Shown: positions 37,227-49,961 of the stretch, piece by piece | Layout of the letters: every line of letters begins with the position of its first letter | How positions within the stretch are numbered: the stretch's first letter is position 1 | The notes under the pieces: generated by a model | What the model saw: only the letters and a program-made list of their open reading frames with translations | Told to the model about the DNA's origin: nothing | Database searches by the model: none | Made by a program: the position numbers and the translations under genes | Assembly (NCBI GenBank): GCA_028622995.1 | Contig: JAJQJQ010000049.1 | Span: 372,001 to 436,000, forward strand | Direction: 5' to 3' | Length of the DNA stretch: 64,000 bases | Origin: Panagrolaimus kolymaensis | Lineage: Eukaryota > Nematoda > Chromadorea > Rhabditida > Panagrolaimidae

Positions 37227-37488
37227 TTTAAAAAGTAACTTCGACCCTTCTTTTTAACAAAATAATAATGAAAAATAAAAAAGCATAAAGCCTTAAATTT
37301 TGCAAGCATCAATCAAGAGTGATTATTGGTAAAAGAATAGATAAGAAGAAAAGTTTCTGATTCACTTTTTCTTTTTTTTATTAGGAAATTTTTTTAAGTG
37401 TTATATTTTTATTTTGTTAATCTAAAATATAAGAAGAAAAAAAAACATTTGCTTAACGTTTATTTAAATTTTATTTTAACGTTGTTTT

Positions 37489-38167
37489 TCAATAATGATG
37501 ATAGCATATTTTATTTTTGCAATAATCTTGACTATGCTTACTATCTTGACAATCTTTGTTTGATTCACAATGAATTAAACCTCCTCCGATGACATAACGT
37601 TTTTCCCTTGGAGGAATTGGTGGCTAAAAAATATATTAATTTAGTTTTATTTTAAATATTTTTTCGATAAATTTAAATTTTAAAAACATGAAACTTACTA
37701 AACAATAATTTCTAACACACATTTTACCTTTGGGGCAATCTTTCGAATTCAAACATGAATCGAATATGATTCGATTTGATTTCAATAAAGGTGGACGAAA
37801 CTGTAATATAATATCATACCATGGGAGAGTTAAAAAACATATTTAGAATAAAAAACTTACATAACATCTACCATATTTGCAAATAGCTTCTTCTCCTGAT
37901 GATCCACAATCTGATTGCTTTTCACAGTTTTTTATTCCAGCAGCTGATTTCTCTTGAAGTGGTGGTGGTGGATGTAAACCACTCTAAAAAATAAAATAAA
38001 AAGCTATTTATTTAAGAGCTGCATTTTTTAAGTTTATTTAAAAAAAAGATTACAACACATTGACCATCTTTGCAATATCCAATAATACCACAGTTTGTAT
38101 TCGCATTACAGTGCCTCCATGCAGATGCACCACCAAAACAAAGGGCAAAGAAAATAAGAAACTTCAT
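37489..38167 (-). CDS. secreted cysteine-rich repeat protein (EB-module-like)
   Basis: Exons 38054-38167, 37861-37983, 37699-37800 and 37489-37623, all phase 0, give 157 residues. A signal peptide (MKFLIFFALCFGGASA) is followed by four short modules, about one per exon, each of the form C-x6-C-x6-10-C-x5-C: HCNANTNCGIIGYCKDGQC, NCEKQSDCGSSGEEAICKYG, SCLNSKDCPKGKMC, HCESNKDC. The spacing is like EB or Dickkopf-type cysteine modules. Exon 1 and the 5' flank are near-duplicates of the neighbour starting at 40058, so the two are tandem paralogues. Likely an extracellular binding or inhibitor-like protein; function unknown. Confidence 0.7.
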
Positions 38168-38729
38168 CCCTTTTTTTCTTTCAAAAGACAGAAATGATAG
38201 TTTTCAGAAGAAACAAAACTTCTTAAATAAATCTTTTTTTAACAATGGTTCATTGAATTTTATATTTTTAATAAACTTTTTAAAAGCTTTTTTAATAAAT
38301 AGTTAGTAAATCAGAGCATGAAGTTTTTTTTAATTTTATTAAACAAAATTTTCGTAAAATGCTTTTAAAAATAAAAAATCTCATAATTTTTTGCAATAGT
38401 ATGATTTTCCATTTTGTGATAATAAAAAAAACCAAAATAAATTGCTTGTCTTATATTTTTTTTTGATTTGCACAAACTTAGGCTTTCCTTTCCAAATGAT
38501 AAGAATTTTCTTTTTTTAACGTTTAGAAAAATTTCTTTTCAAATTCTGATAGTTTTGTTTGTTTTTTTCAAATTTAAAAATTGATATAAAACTTGTTCAC
38601 TTTTTTTTTTGTTGATTGAAGACTCTTCTTGTTTTAGTAGTACCTATAATTATGAGTGTTTTTAAAATTTTTTGCTTGATAATTATTTATTTAAATATTT
38701 CATTTTTGACATGAATAATTTTTAAATTA
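38168..38729. other. intergenic, duplicated promoter region
   Basis: The first 140 bases (AGAAATGATAGTTTTCAGAAG, AACAATGGTTCATTGAAT, AAATAGTTAGTAAAT) match the 5' flank of the gene starting at 40058. The rest is AT-rich. Confidence 0.5.
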
Positions 38730-40058
38730 TTAAGGATGAATCCCAATAATTCCAAAAGGATGATGATGAACGCATTTATTTTCAATGCACTGATCCGCAG
38801 GATGAGGGCAATCGTGTCTTGTTTCACAAGGTCCACCATCATGGGATTTATGAATGCATTTCTTGTTGATGCAACGGTCTTCGTGAGGATGTGGGCAATC
38901 TTTTTTTGTTTCACATGGTTCACCACCATGCGTTTTCTCATCCTTCTTTTGATGATTTCTTGGCTATAATAATAATAAAAAATAATTTAGATTTTTCTTT
39001 AATATCTTACAAAAGATTTAAATTTTAAAAAAAAGCTTACAATACAAAAATCTCCTACACATCTTGTTCCTTTGGGGCACTTTTCCAAACTACGACCGCA
39101 ATGTTCAGTTTGAAGAATTTTTTTATGAACGCATTTGTTGTCAATGCATTGGTCTTCCGGATGAGGACAATCTTTGCTTGTTTCACACTTCTCACCATCA
39201 TGCTTTTTCTCTTCCTTCTTTTTTGGATCAATTGGTGGCTGTAAAATAATAATTTATTTTTATCGAAGTTTCTTTTATTAAAATTTGAATTTTTAAAGAC
39301 AAAACTCACATAACAAACATTATTGATGCATGCTGTGGTTCCTGAGGGGCAAGTTTTAACCGTTACACATGTTTGGGGAAGATTAGATGCAACATCATCT
39401 AATTTAGGTGACTTATGAACGCATTTGTTGTCAATGCATTGGTCTTCCGGATGTGGGCAATCTTTGCTTGTTTTACATGCTTCGCCATCATGCTTCTTTG
39501 GAGGAATTATAGGCTATAATAAAAAGTAATTAAGATTTTATTTAAATATTTTATGAAAGGTTTAAATTTACAAAATAACTTACAAAACAAAAATCTCCTC
39601 CGCATCTTGTTCCTTTAGGGCAAACTATTCTATTAAAACCGCAAAGTTCACTTCCTTGAATTGTTTTTTTATGAACGCATTTGCCATCAATGCACTTGTC
39701 TTCAGGATGTGGACAATCATGATCAGTTTCGCATGACTCTTTGCTTTGATGAAATTTATGAACGCATTTTTTGTCAACGCATTGGTCTTCGGGATGTGGA
39801 CAATCTTTGTTTGTTTTACATGCTTCACCATCATGCTTTTCATTCTTTGGATGAACTAGTCCCTATAATAACAATAACAATATAGATTGAAGTTTCTATA
39901 TTTTGCGACAGCGTTAAATCTTTAAAAAAACTTACATAATCACAGCGACCACCTTTGCAAGTTCCTCGAAAGCCGCAGTCTGTATTTCTATGGCAAACGT
40001 GTAAAAAATGTGCAGATGCAACACCGAAACAAAGGGCAAAGAAAATAAGAAATTTCAT
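38730..40058 (-). CDS. secreted protein with tandem DCPHPEDQC cysteine modules
   Basis: Exons 39936-40058, 39584-39862, 39310-39513, 39041-39238 and 38730-38963, all phase 0, give 345 residues. A signal peptide (MKFLIFFALCFGVASA) is followed by an N-terminal CNTDCGFRG-type module, then at least six copies of a unit like CKTNKDCPHPEDQCIDNKC ending VHK, mixed with CPKGTRCGGDFC-type units. Unit borders follow exon borders. The start was taken at the signal peptide rather than an in-frame ATG eight codons upstream. High His/Lys/Asp content may give metal binding, but this is inference. It is a tandem paralogue of the gene at 37489-38167 and probably extracellular. Confidence 0.75.
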
Positions 40059-42225
40059 CTTTTTTCCTTTTTCTTCCAACAACTAGAAATGATAGTTTTC
40101 AGAAGAAATAAAATTCCTTAAGTATTAAATAATTTCAACAATGGTTCATTGAATATTGAATTTTTAATAAAGTTTTTAAAAGCTTTTTTATAAATAGTTA
40201 GTAAATGTCTGCTAAAGTCACTTTTTGATTTTATTATTCAATACTTTTGTAAAAATGCTTTTAGTGATAAAAATGAAAGAAAAAAAAACCACAAAATTGT
40301 GTGCAAAAAAATTTTCTTGCAACATTGTTTTGAAATGCTTTATATTTAAAAAGTTTTTTTGCATTACTATGCACACTTCAAAACCATTTGGTCCAATTCA
40401 AAAATCTTTGTTTTAAAGCCTCGTTGAATTGTTTGCATCGACAATTTTTTATAAACTTTTTTTTGACAATGCTTCCTTTCATTTTGTGTTTAGCCACTGC
40501 ATGTAATTACAACAAAAAACGGCACTACAATCAACGAATTTATTTTGTTGAAAAGTTTTAGGATGTTTGAGTTTTATTAAAGCTAGTTTTTTCTTCTTTT
40601 TTTAAACATATTTGCTAAATTTGGTTATTGCTGGTAGAAAACATGTTCATTACTTTTATCTAAACCTTTTTAAGTGATGTGAGCTTCTCTAACTTTTCAT
40701 CAAAACATTTACACACAATTTTACTGTTTTAAAAATGCGATGATTAAACAAAATAACGAAAAATTTTCATTCGTTCATCAGCAAAATTCATTTTTGCCTT
40801 CATTTCGCGAATACTTTGGTGCATTTTAATTATTTTATACGATAGCCGTGGAATGAGTATCAAAGCCCTTACAAAAGTGGGTAGTTCAATCAAGCTTTGA
40901 TTTAGAGACCTTAAGTTGGCAAACAAGAAAATAAAAGAAAGAGATTGGAATGATAATGTTATGTAACTCTTCATTACACGTGTAAAGTTATCCCATTATT
41001 ACAAACTGCAGTTACTCGAACTTTCTGATAGTTCATATTCATTTTAATAATCAATTATTGCTTCAATTGTTGATTGACTAAAAAATAAATAATGAAAGAA
41101 TTTACCTAAAGGTTTAATCGTTTTAGCGCAATTTTTTTTCTTGTTTATTTTATCTTTTCTTAAATTTTTCTGTTTTGCGATTTATAATTTTTTTTAATAA
41201 ATGCTTAGTTTCTTTTTTTTAACTATGTTTTTTAATTAATTCCATTTTTTTTTTCAATTAAACTTTAGAAAAAAATTTTTTAAATATGACCTTGCTTTTT
41301 TTTCTCTTCTACTACCTGTATATAGTTTTTTGAAAATAGCGAAACTTTTTTCATTAAAGAAAAGATTAATATCTCGTTCCTCTTCCTTCCCTCTTCTAAT
41401 TGTCATCAGTTTTTCAATTTTCATTCAAATCAATGCCAGAGTTTTAGAGAAAAAAAAAGCTTTAAGGGAAAAAACGGAAAGAAAATAATAATATAAAAAA
41501 ATTTGAATGTGTGGAAGAGGAGGACGACTAAAATGGATTTTATGGATTTCACCAACAACAACGAAGGATGAACAGCAGCTTTGCGCAGATGAAAAAAACC
41601 CAATAGGAGAGACTTCTTTCGCCGTTGTTGCAGCCTAAATGAGACTAGACTAGTCAACGGCGACGACAACGACATTGGCATTAGAAATATATGTTTTCGT
41701 TTGTTTTTGTCCTTCCCTGTTCCTTTTTTTTTCGTTTTGCCTTTTTTTTCTTCATATATTGATTCATTTATATGGGTGCTAGCTTGCAACAAAAAAAGAA
41801 AGCTGACTTGGAGTGAAGAAAAATAATAATGTTTGCTAGGTTTCTTGGGTTATTATTTCTCTAAAATTTTTAAACAATTTTTGTTTCAAAATTAAAGAAT
41901 TTTATTAGAAATAATTCTGTAAAAATTAATTAACCACGAAGATAGTAGAAAATTAGTTAGTTTCCAAAAAGCAAACCTTTTTTTAACTATGTTTTTAACA
42001 AAAAGAACTCCCATAGCGAATTTTATTTTTCTTCTTTACTCTTTTTTTTTGTGTTCGATCAAACGTGGTTTTTTTCAAACAAAAAAAATATAAAAGAAAA
42101 CTTTCTATAAAAAAATTTTCAAAGATTATTTCTTTCTTTATTTTTTATTTTTTGATTTTTACTGAAGAATGTTTTTAGCTTCTTGAATGATTAAACCCCT
42201 CAAAAAAAGAATATAAATAACTACC
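40059..42225. other. 2.2-kb intergenic region
   Basis: The first 140 bases are the duplicated EB-gene promoter. A 76-codon frame at 40744-40974 (minus) has a hydrophobic start but no other support. The rest is AT-rich with poly-T tracts; no repeat or RNA seen. Confidence 0.45.
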
Positions 42226-45064
42226 ATGACAACAGATTTTGATCATTTTTTAATACGTAAGTTTTTTTTCTTTCTTTTAGCACCCATGTTTTTTTTTTAT
42301 ATTCCAAAAAAGAAACTTTTTTTGTTATTGTTTTTCTTTCATTTTTCTTGTTTTTTTGCAGCAAATGAAATTGATGGTGGTGGCTCATCAACATCATCAG
42401 CTGATGAATTTAAATCAACTTTTGATTCAAATTATATATTATTATTAAATCAAAAAAAGGATGCATTAACATTATATAAATTTTTAATTAATTCTGTTAT
42501 CGTATATTTTGCTAAAGAAGAAGAAAGTAATAATAGTTCTGAAAATAATGAAGTCATGGTGAGTGTTGTTTCTTAATATAATATTTTTGAGTCTTGCTTT
42601 TAAATGAAAAAGGCTTAATTAATAAGGAAATAAATGAGGAAATGAAAAAGTAAGCTGAAATAAGGCTTTTTTGTTGTTTCCCTGGAGACCGAAAAAATAA
42701 AATTAATCAAAAAACCTTTTTGCTTTTTTTGACTCAAGAAAACTTAAAAAAATCTTATATATTCGAAACTCCCAAAATTAGCAATCTAAACTCTAAAAAA
42801 ATTTATTTTACAAACATTTTTAAAAAAATCTCAAACTTTAAATTAAATAATTTTTTTTTTCAGTCGAAAGCCGTAAACTTTCTTTCCGATGAATTTTTAC
42901 AAACTGCACAAGAAATTAAAGAAAATCCAATAACTTCGATAGAGCAAAAATGTTTGGAATGCGAGGTGATGCTTCTCACCGAACTTTTTATTCTTCGATC
43001 CAAACTTCGACCATTGTCTCAAACAAATATACTCAAAAAATTGAGATATCTTTTCGCTCATCGAGGAAACAAAATCCATGAATTTCTTGATCGAACAATT
43101 TGTGATGAATTTTTAATTGATATTCCACTTTATTTAACTCAAATTTATGAGGAATTGGAATTTTCCCTTCCAACGGAATTAAAAAAATATGAAAGTCTTG
43201 AAAATCAAATTCACGAAGAAGCAGACGACGATGAAGGTGATGATGATGATGAAGCAAACGATGATTTATTATTGCCGAAAGAAAAAAGTTTGAATTTATT
43301 AAAAAATTCAAAAAATGGAATAAAAGAAAAATTAAAAATTATGATTCAAGAATTAAAACCTTCCCAAGAAAATGGGGAAATTAAAAAGAAGCAGCATCAA
43401 CAAAATGAAAAACAAAAAAAGCAGCAAGAATTAAGGAGATCTCCGAGAAAATCTCGCCCGCCACTTTCATATTCTCCATTAAAAAGTTTACCTAGGCCAA
43501 GAGCAGTAAAAAATGAAACTCCAACAAAGAATGGAGAAGAAAATAATAGAAAAAGAAAATTATTTGTTGCTGAAACTCCGGAAGAAAAATTAGCTAAAAA
43601 ACAATGTATTGAAAATTCTAAAAATAATGGACTCAATGAAGTTGTCGCTCAAACACCTTTTGATAAACTTAAGAGAAGTAAGTTATTATTGTTTGGGATT
43701 TTTGGAGGAAAATCGAAAATTATTTTTCCTAAATTTTTTTGAATAAAATCTTTCAAGTTTCTGAATTTCTTGTGACTCTCTAAGCTAATTTGAATTTATG
43801 GCTATTATGCGATTTGAATTTCAAAGCTAATTTTATTTTTTGGTTATGGTATTTCGGAAATTTCAGAAAATTCTTTAATCCTCATTAAAAAACTAAAAAA
43901 AAGTTAATTCAAATGTTTTAGAAGGAGGATTAAAAAAGAAAAGTGCTGAAGAGCTAAAAAGAATTTTATCGGATTCCACTATAAAACGACGAGCATCAAA
44001 ACGTTTGAATTTTTCACAAATTAATAATGGCTGTTCTCAAGCATCATCGAGTAGCAACAGTCAAAATATTATTATTGAGTCATCACAACACGCTTCTCAA
44101 CAACCTAAATCTCAACAACAACAACTTCGAAGATTTTCAAATTCATTAGCAACCCTTTCAAGAGTTTCATCCGCGAAATCACTTTCATCGATTTCAGCTG
44201 CATCAGCGCCAAGTTTGAGATCTCCATCCAAAAAACAAGCAAATGCAGATCTGTCTTCTTCATCATTAAATGGATCAGCCATAGCAGGAGGGAGTCCATC
44301 GTCGCCTATTCCAGAACATCTAAATGTTAGTTTTAAATATTTAAATTTTTTTCCATTTAAAAAAGTAAAGATCAAAAAAAGTTTTCTTAAAACATTTTCT
44401 TTAAAATCAATCGATTTTTATGTGTAAACTTTTCTTCAAAAATTTTTGTGTTATTTGAAAATCAAAAAAATTTAGGGCATTTTTTCATTTTCTCAGCTCC
44501 AATAAAAAAATATTTGAATGATTTTTACGAAATATTTTTCCATTTTCTTTATTTTAAAAATATATTTATTTTATATTTTTCCAGGCCGCTTTAACCCTAA
44601 CTCCAGATATCATTCAAAAATATAAACGTCGAATGGATATCGTTCGATTGACTTCAAAAAAATCAACACACTCAAATGAAATATTTTATGGTCGTTTAGC
44701 GGGAAGAGCAAATTTATTTAATGAACTCAATGAACAACAACAACAAAAAATTGAAAATAATCCTATTCCACCACCTTCATCAACGAAGAAGACAACTTTG
44801 AATTCTGGGGCGGCGGCGGCATCACAAAAGAATCGATCTGGAAGAAAAGTTGAGCAGGATACAAACGCAGTTTATGTGGCTCATACCCTTTTAAATGCTC
44901 ATAATCAAACTCCGCTAAATCCTTTTAAAGCTCCAAAAGATTCACCATTTAAAGTTCGAAAATTGGTTAAACATGCAACAAGGGGAGATTGGAAAAAATT
45001 ACAAAAATTTATTGCTAAAAATAATCATATTGATCGAATTGATTCATCTTCTTCGACTTCATAA
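42226..45064 (+). CDS. sld-3: Treslin/TICRR (Sld3-type) replication-initiation protein
   Basis: Five exons: 42226-42256, 42362-42558, 42864-43677, 43922-44325 and 44585-45064, 641 residues in all. Residues about 95-175 resemble the Sld3/Treslin core: VMLLTELFILRSKLRPLS, then IHEFLDRTICDEFLIDIPLYL, as in human TICRR around its EFLEEILRLYIDSIP segment. Then an acidic stretch, RRSPRKSRPPLSYSPLKS, AETPEEK and AQTPFDK (possible CDK sites), and LTPDIIQKYKRR, matching the human TTPDIIKDWPRRKR. Treslin joins TopBP1/Dpb11 after CDK phosphorylation to load CDC45 at origins (family knowledge). The large vertebrate N-terminal domain is absent. The rare C. elegans-style name is used by orthology, which is likely but not proved. 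Confidence 0.72.
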
Positions 45065-46509
45065 TCTCTCAAAAAATTGTCTGAATCTATCAATCTGTAT
45101 TTCAAAAAGTTTTCTGATAACTAACTCTCTGTCTTCAAAATTTTTTCTGTTGTAAAAAAAGGCTAATTTCAGTGATTTTTAAATTCATTGCTATTTTTTT
45201 ACAAATCAAAAAAAATTCATATATTTTTGCTCACTTTTTTGTCCTTTCTTCTTCTAACTCTCAAAAAAAAAAAGTCTTTGATTCTTTATTTTTTCTTACT
45301 TTTTTAAAATTTTTTATTATTGGTTGCGCTTTCATGTATGTACTGTACTTACTCCTCCACTTATTCAAATATTTTTTTATAACTGTGCCAAATTAAGAAA
45401 AAGAGAGAAAAAAAGATGATACAATTGTTTGCTAAAAAAATTAAGTAGTTCGAAATCCGAGAAACCATCGTTGTTGTTGGATGCCAACCAACAATGGCGA
45501 TTGTTGAATTATGACAACAGACAGACAAACAGACATAATTTTTTATAAGCCACATTTGTCTTTTTTTCCTTTCGAAAACTTTCATTCTCATTTTTTTTTT
45601 GAATTCATTCAATCTTTTTTATTTTTTGTATCTTCTCTTTCTAAATTCTTTCTTCCCTTTTTTGTACCTAAGTTACGGTCAGTTCATTTAACTTCATTTT
45701 ATTAATTTTTGTACTAAAAAACTTCTTCTTTTGTTTTTAGCTAGTCAATAATTCTTTTATCTTCCAAACAAAAAAAAATAATCTACAGGGGAACAACAAC
45801 TTCTTTTTTTTTTAAAATAAAATGTTGATATTTTCTTTTTATCAAGCGTAAAACTTTTCTTTTTTTCTCACACCATCTTTCAATGCTCTCAAAATTAAAT
45901 TTCTTTTCTTCCTTTTTTTCATTAGTTTTGAATATTTTTGTTAATATATTTTTTTCTTGCTATGTATGGTATTTCAACAAACAGGAGACGATAGTAAAAT
46001 AAATGGGTTATAATTAAATTGCTTTTGATTTACCCCGGGGTCAAACAACAAATGCACCATGAAAAATGATGGAAAAAAATTCAATTGTAAAAACTTAACT
46101 TTCACCGACTCAACTAATTTTTTCTTTATTTTCTAATGCACCTAAAATATAATTTTTTGAATCAAGCAAAAAAAAAAATAATAGAGCTTGATTGTTTTTG
46201 TTACTTTAACCTTTTTTTGTAACGCATCAAAAGTGAGATAAACGACAAAACTTTCTATCAAAATTGGCAAAAAAATACTGTATGGAAAAAACTAAAAATT
46301 TTTCCAGTTTTTCTTTTGCTCTTCTTCGCTATCACACTAACTGTTCAAAACAATGAAACAAAAAAAAACCATGAATTAGAGTATTCTCTAACAACGCCAG
46401 CAAAGGTTCCATATAATAAACCTAGTAACTTTGAAAGACAAAAACATAATTGAAACATTTATTCAATGGTCAAAACATACGTACAATAATATCAAGAAAT
46501 AATTATAAT
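45065..46509. other. 1.4-kb intergenic region
   Basis: 3' region between convergent genes, AT-rich with poly-A/T runs. No exon, TIR pair or RNA gene seen. Confidence 0.45.
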
Positions 46510-47108
46510 TTATGCACCTTTAATATTTTTTGGTATGATTAAAATTCGATGACGAGTTCCATGTTGATATAGTTTCAAATTCTTTGAAGCGATATACCAT
46601 TGATAAGCTCGATTTGCAAGAAACCCAAAGATAACAACGCATCCAACTAGGTGGCCAAAATAATATCCATGGATGTTCATATAAGCTGGAGTAAATCCAT
46701 AGAAATATAAATATGAAAATGCAATAGGAATGAGAACAAATTCAGCAGCCTAAAAACAAGCATGTAAGGATAAACCATAAAACAAAATAAACTTACAGCA
46801 TAAATATATAATGCAAAATTTCTAATGAACATAAGGCGTTGATGAAAAGTGAAAATTACAGTTGAAAGGAAGATGAAAAATAAACAATAGAATCCCATAA
46901 ACATAAAATAATAATCAAAAAATGTTGGATTTTCAATATTGAGATATCCCATATAGTTTGCACCAATAATAGCACCCAATTTTCCACCAGCACAACTGAA
47001 TAATAAAACATGAAAAAGTTCATTTTCGATTATAACTTGATTTTCAAGACGTTGCTCGATTGCATCAGGAATACGAGGTTGAGGATTTCGATTGAGGATT
47101 GTAACCAT
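46510..47108 (-). CDS. TM-family multi-span membrane protein
   Basis: Exons 46797-47108 and 46510-46749 give 183 residues. The N-terminus NRNPQPRIPDAIEQRLENQ is polar. FFDYYFMFMGFYCLF marks the second hydrophobic segment. After the phase-0 intron come AAEF and two or more hydrophobic segments, and the C-terminus is YQHGTRHRILIIPKNIKGA. Residues about 30-60 (ENELFHVLLFSCAGGKLGA) are nearly identical to the copy at 59306-59910, so these two are close paralogues. The frame is also open upstream through the conserved leader; I kept the ATG at 47108 because the leader is non-coding in the relatives. Confidence 0.78.
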
Positions 47109-47537
47109 AATTCTGCACACCAATGAGAAATTAAAGCTTTGAAAAAAAGAGAAGAACACACAATGCAGAGATTGACTGTCAGCAAGCAGCAAACTGAAAT
47201 GTAAAAAGTGAATATTTGGGCAACTTTAAAAAAATGTGAACGCAATTTTTACAACAATAAAAAAATGAGAAAGTATTTCGTGCCATTGAGACGAAAGCAA
47301 AAAGCAAATAAAGATACGGTAAAAAAAGAAATTTAACGAAACAAGTTTGTAAAAAGCCAAAAGATGCCGCTCAAATTAACCACACGAAAAATTAATGCTT
47401 TTTTGTTTCAAGTAAATAATTAGAAACGATTCAAAACCATTTAGAAAACACAACAAATGAGAAACAAAAAAACCCATATTTATCAAACTATCAAACACAA
47501 TAAACAAGCAAAAACTAATAATTACATAACAGAAAAA
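47109..47537. other. intergenic, TM-family 5' leader then spacer
   Basis: 47130-47190 holds the shared leader (minus strand GCTTGCTGACAGTCAATCTC). The rest is AT-rich and was not recognised. Confidence 0.45.
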
Positions 47538-49642
47538 CTAAGCACCTTTGATATTCTTTGGCATGTTTAAAATTCGATGACGAGTTCCATGTTGATATAG
47601 TTTCAAGTCCTTTGAAGCGAGGGCGTACGCCCATTTCCGCGAAAAGACACAAGCTCGAAAAAATAATAAGCTCGAAAATGTGTATTACGACATAACCCCG
47701 AAAAAACAAAAGCTCGAAAAAAATAACCTCGAAAGTCCCTTATCTCGAAAAATTAAATGCCCGAACCCGCAAACATTAAGAGACTAAAGGAAAATTTGCA
47801 TAAAAAATATAATTTCGATTTAACATTGCAAATTATTTTAAGTTTTCCAATTCATTAGGAAAGCCTATGGATCGTTAAATATGAGGCAAGGGACATGTGA
47901 GTATGAGAAAATGTATTACTGATAAAGTGTTCCTCGAATGAATATAACCTAATGGACCATTTATGAGTCATGAAATTGATTCAGGAATTAAACCTGTTGA
48001 TCCAAAGGAATGTTATCTTCAATAAAAATATGGCAGAGAACATGAACGTGGAAGAATAATGGAACGTTTATAAAGTGTTCCAGTAATAACTATATCCACA
48101 TTGGGCAAGCCTGAGCCACAAGTGAAGACATAGACTTAGCTCAATCAACCATTCCCAATAGATTATGTGGAAGAAGGTAGGACACTTCGTTATGAAAAAT
48201 CGTTAAGTTCCATAGTAAGTACCCAAAACATTGAGACACCTACTTTTTTCATAGGTATATGCAAATTTTACTGGTGTAATTTAGGATCTGGTTAATGTTT
48301 TACTATTAGGATTGGGAATATGAGAATTGAAAATTTGCATAATTATTAAAAAAAATCTTCTTTCTTGCTATGCTAATAAAAAGTCTTTCTTTTTTACATA
48401 TGTAAATTAAAATAAAATTATGCAAATTATCCTTTATTTCTCCTCAGTGGCCATCCATCCTTACATACAAGTGAATCTTATAAATAACTTTCAAGTTATT
48501 CGCCATAATAAACAAAAATTCTAATATTTATGCAAATTTTCCATCCTCTCTCTCATTAGCAAAACATTAACGAGATCCTTGATTACATAGTTATGAGAAT
48601 TTATGAGAAGATTCCATGTAGCAAAAAATGTCTTAAAATTTTTGACATGACTTTCTCCTTTATACTTTACAATAAAGTAAGACGAATGGTAAATTTTATA
48701 TTCAAATGACCGCATTAACTATTTGTTATACTTTCTCTAACTAATTATGGACTTATGCTTTTCAAAGTCCAACTTGGTTGATCACCAATAAATCACTTGT
48801 TATCCATATGGAAAGCCTATGTATGGTCGATAGTGATTCATAGTGAAAGGCTATGGATGGTCGAAACACTCTTTCTCCTTTGAAAATCAAAGGGAGACAT
48901 TCGGTTGTTAAATCTTAATTTTCGAGATTTTGTCTTTTCGGTAACATGAAATTTCGAGCATATGACCTTTTTCTCATTTTCGGTGATCTTGATTTTCGAG
49001 CTTATGGCCTTTTTAACAAATTCGGGGATGTGTCTTTTCGATGTTATTTTTTTCGAGCTTATTATTTTTTCGAGCTTATGTTTTTTCGGGGAAATGGGGT
49101 GTCGCCTGAAGCGAGATATCCTTGATAAGCTTTATATAAAATATAACCACTTCTGATCATATGGAAAATTTGTGAGAAAAAAAACATAAAATAGTCGTCA
49201 GATAATACGATTCCATGACAATGTAAATGAACAAGTGTCATACAAACATAAACAAATTCAGCAGCCTAAAAAATAGCTATATAAATGAAAATGTAAAATA
49301 AGAAAGTAAACTTACAGCAAAATAATATAGAGTATTTTCATTTACCATTATAAACAAATGACCCCGAAGACATATGACAACGATGATTGGAATCCAAATG
49401 AAAAATAATCAATAGAATCCCATAAAGATATAATAAGCATCCAAGAATGTTGTTTGTTTTTGATCATTCAGCCATCCAATATAATAAAAAAGAAAAATTG
49501 GATAAATACACCTTAAGCCAGCATGTTCGAACAAATATCTTTGCAAATTATCATAGATGGTTCTGGTTTGACTTTCAAGATGTTGTTCAAATGCATCAGG
49601 AACAAGAGGTTGAGGAGGATTTTGATTAACGTTCATGGCCAT
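47538..49642 (-). pseudogene. TM-family gene broken by a stop codon and a MULE insertion
   Basis: Exon 1 (49316-49642) starts normally (NQNPPQPLVPDAFEQHLESQ) and runs to FLDAYYIFMGFY. An in-frame TGA follows where intact relatives have TGT (Cys). The frame is then open to the phase-0 donor. Exon 2 starts at 49265 (AAEFVYVCMTLVHL) and is split after YQGYLAS by the 1,485-bp element at 47622-49106. The remaining KDLKLYQHGTRHRILNMPK segment and stop lie at 47538-47621. Apart from these two lesions the reading frame is intact, so decay is recent. The conserved 5' leader is still present upstream. Confidence 0.85.
47622..49106. mobile_element. Mutator-like (MULE) non-autonomous element
   Basis: The flanks carry a 9-bp direct repeat, TGAAGCGAG (47613-47621, 49107-49115), and the ends are inverted copies starting GGCG and sharing CCCATTTCC and AAGCTCGAAAAAATAATAAG. 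The subterminal AGCTCGAAA unit repeats several times on both sides. A 9-bp target duplication with long GG-starting inverted ends fits MULEs. No transposase frame lies inside. Confidence 0.8.
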
Positions 49643-49961
49643 AATTGAAGAATATGAAGATTAAATTGTCCAAGGATCAGAGAGAAGAAGAAAATAATGC
49701 AGAGATTGATCGATCGTCAGCAGCAAGCAGCAAACTGAAAAGTAAAAGTGAAATAACTAGAAAAAAGAAAGCGAAATCACTTTAAAAAAAATAGCACGCA
49801 ATTTTTTTCTTCTAACGTAAAAAATTCAAAGATTAATGAACAAAAGTAAGATAAAGTAATAACAATCCAAATGAAAGAAGTTACAAGAAAGCAGCAGCGT
49901 AGTTAACAATCGAACTGTAAAAAAAATTGAAACAAAAATCAACAATTACATAAGGAAAAAA
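49643..49961. other. TM-family 5' leader of the pseudogene, then spacer
   Basis: 49643-49740 carries the conserved leader on the minus strand (CTCTGATCCTTGGACAA, GATCAATCTCTGCATT). The remainder was not recognised. Confidence 0.5.

Noticed and set aside
40744..40974. 76-codon minus-strand frame with a hydrophobic start
   Set aside because: No splice partner, no homologue in the window and a composition typical of AT-rich spacer; too little support.
41430..41792. 120-codon minus-strand frame
   Set aside because: Low-complexity Lys/Ser/Phe composition from poly-A/T tracts; no domain or exon signals.
47108..47192. In-frame N-terminal extension of the TM gene (reads through the 5' leader)
   Set aside because: The same leader is non-coding or out of frame before the other copies, so the shorter start is preferred.
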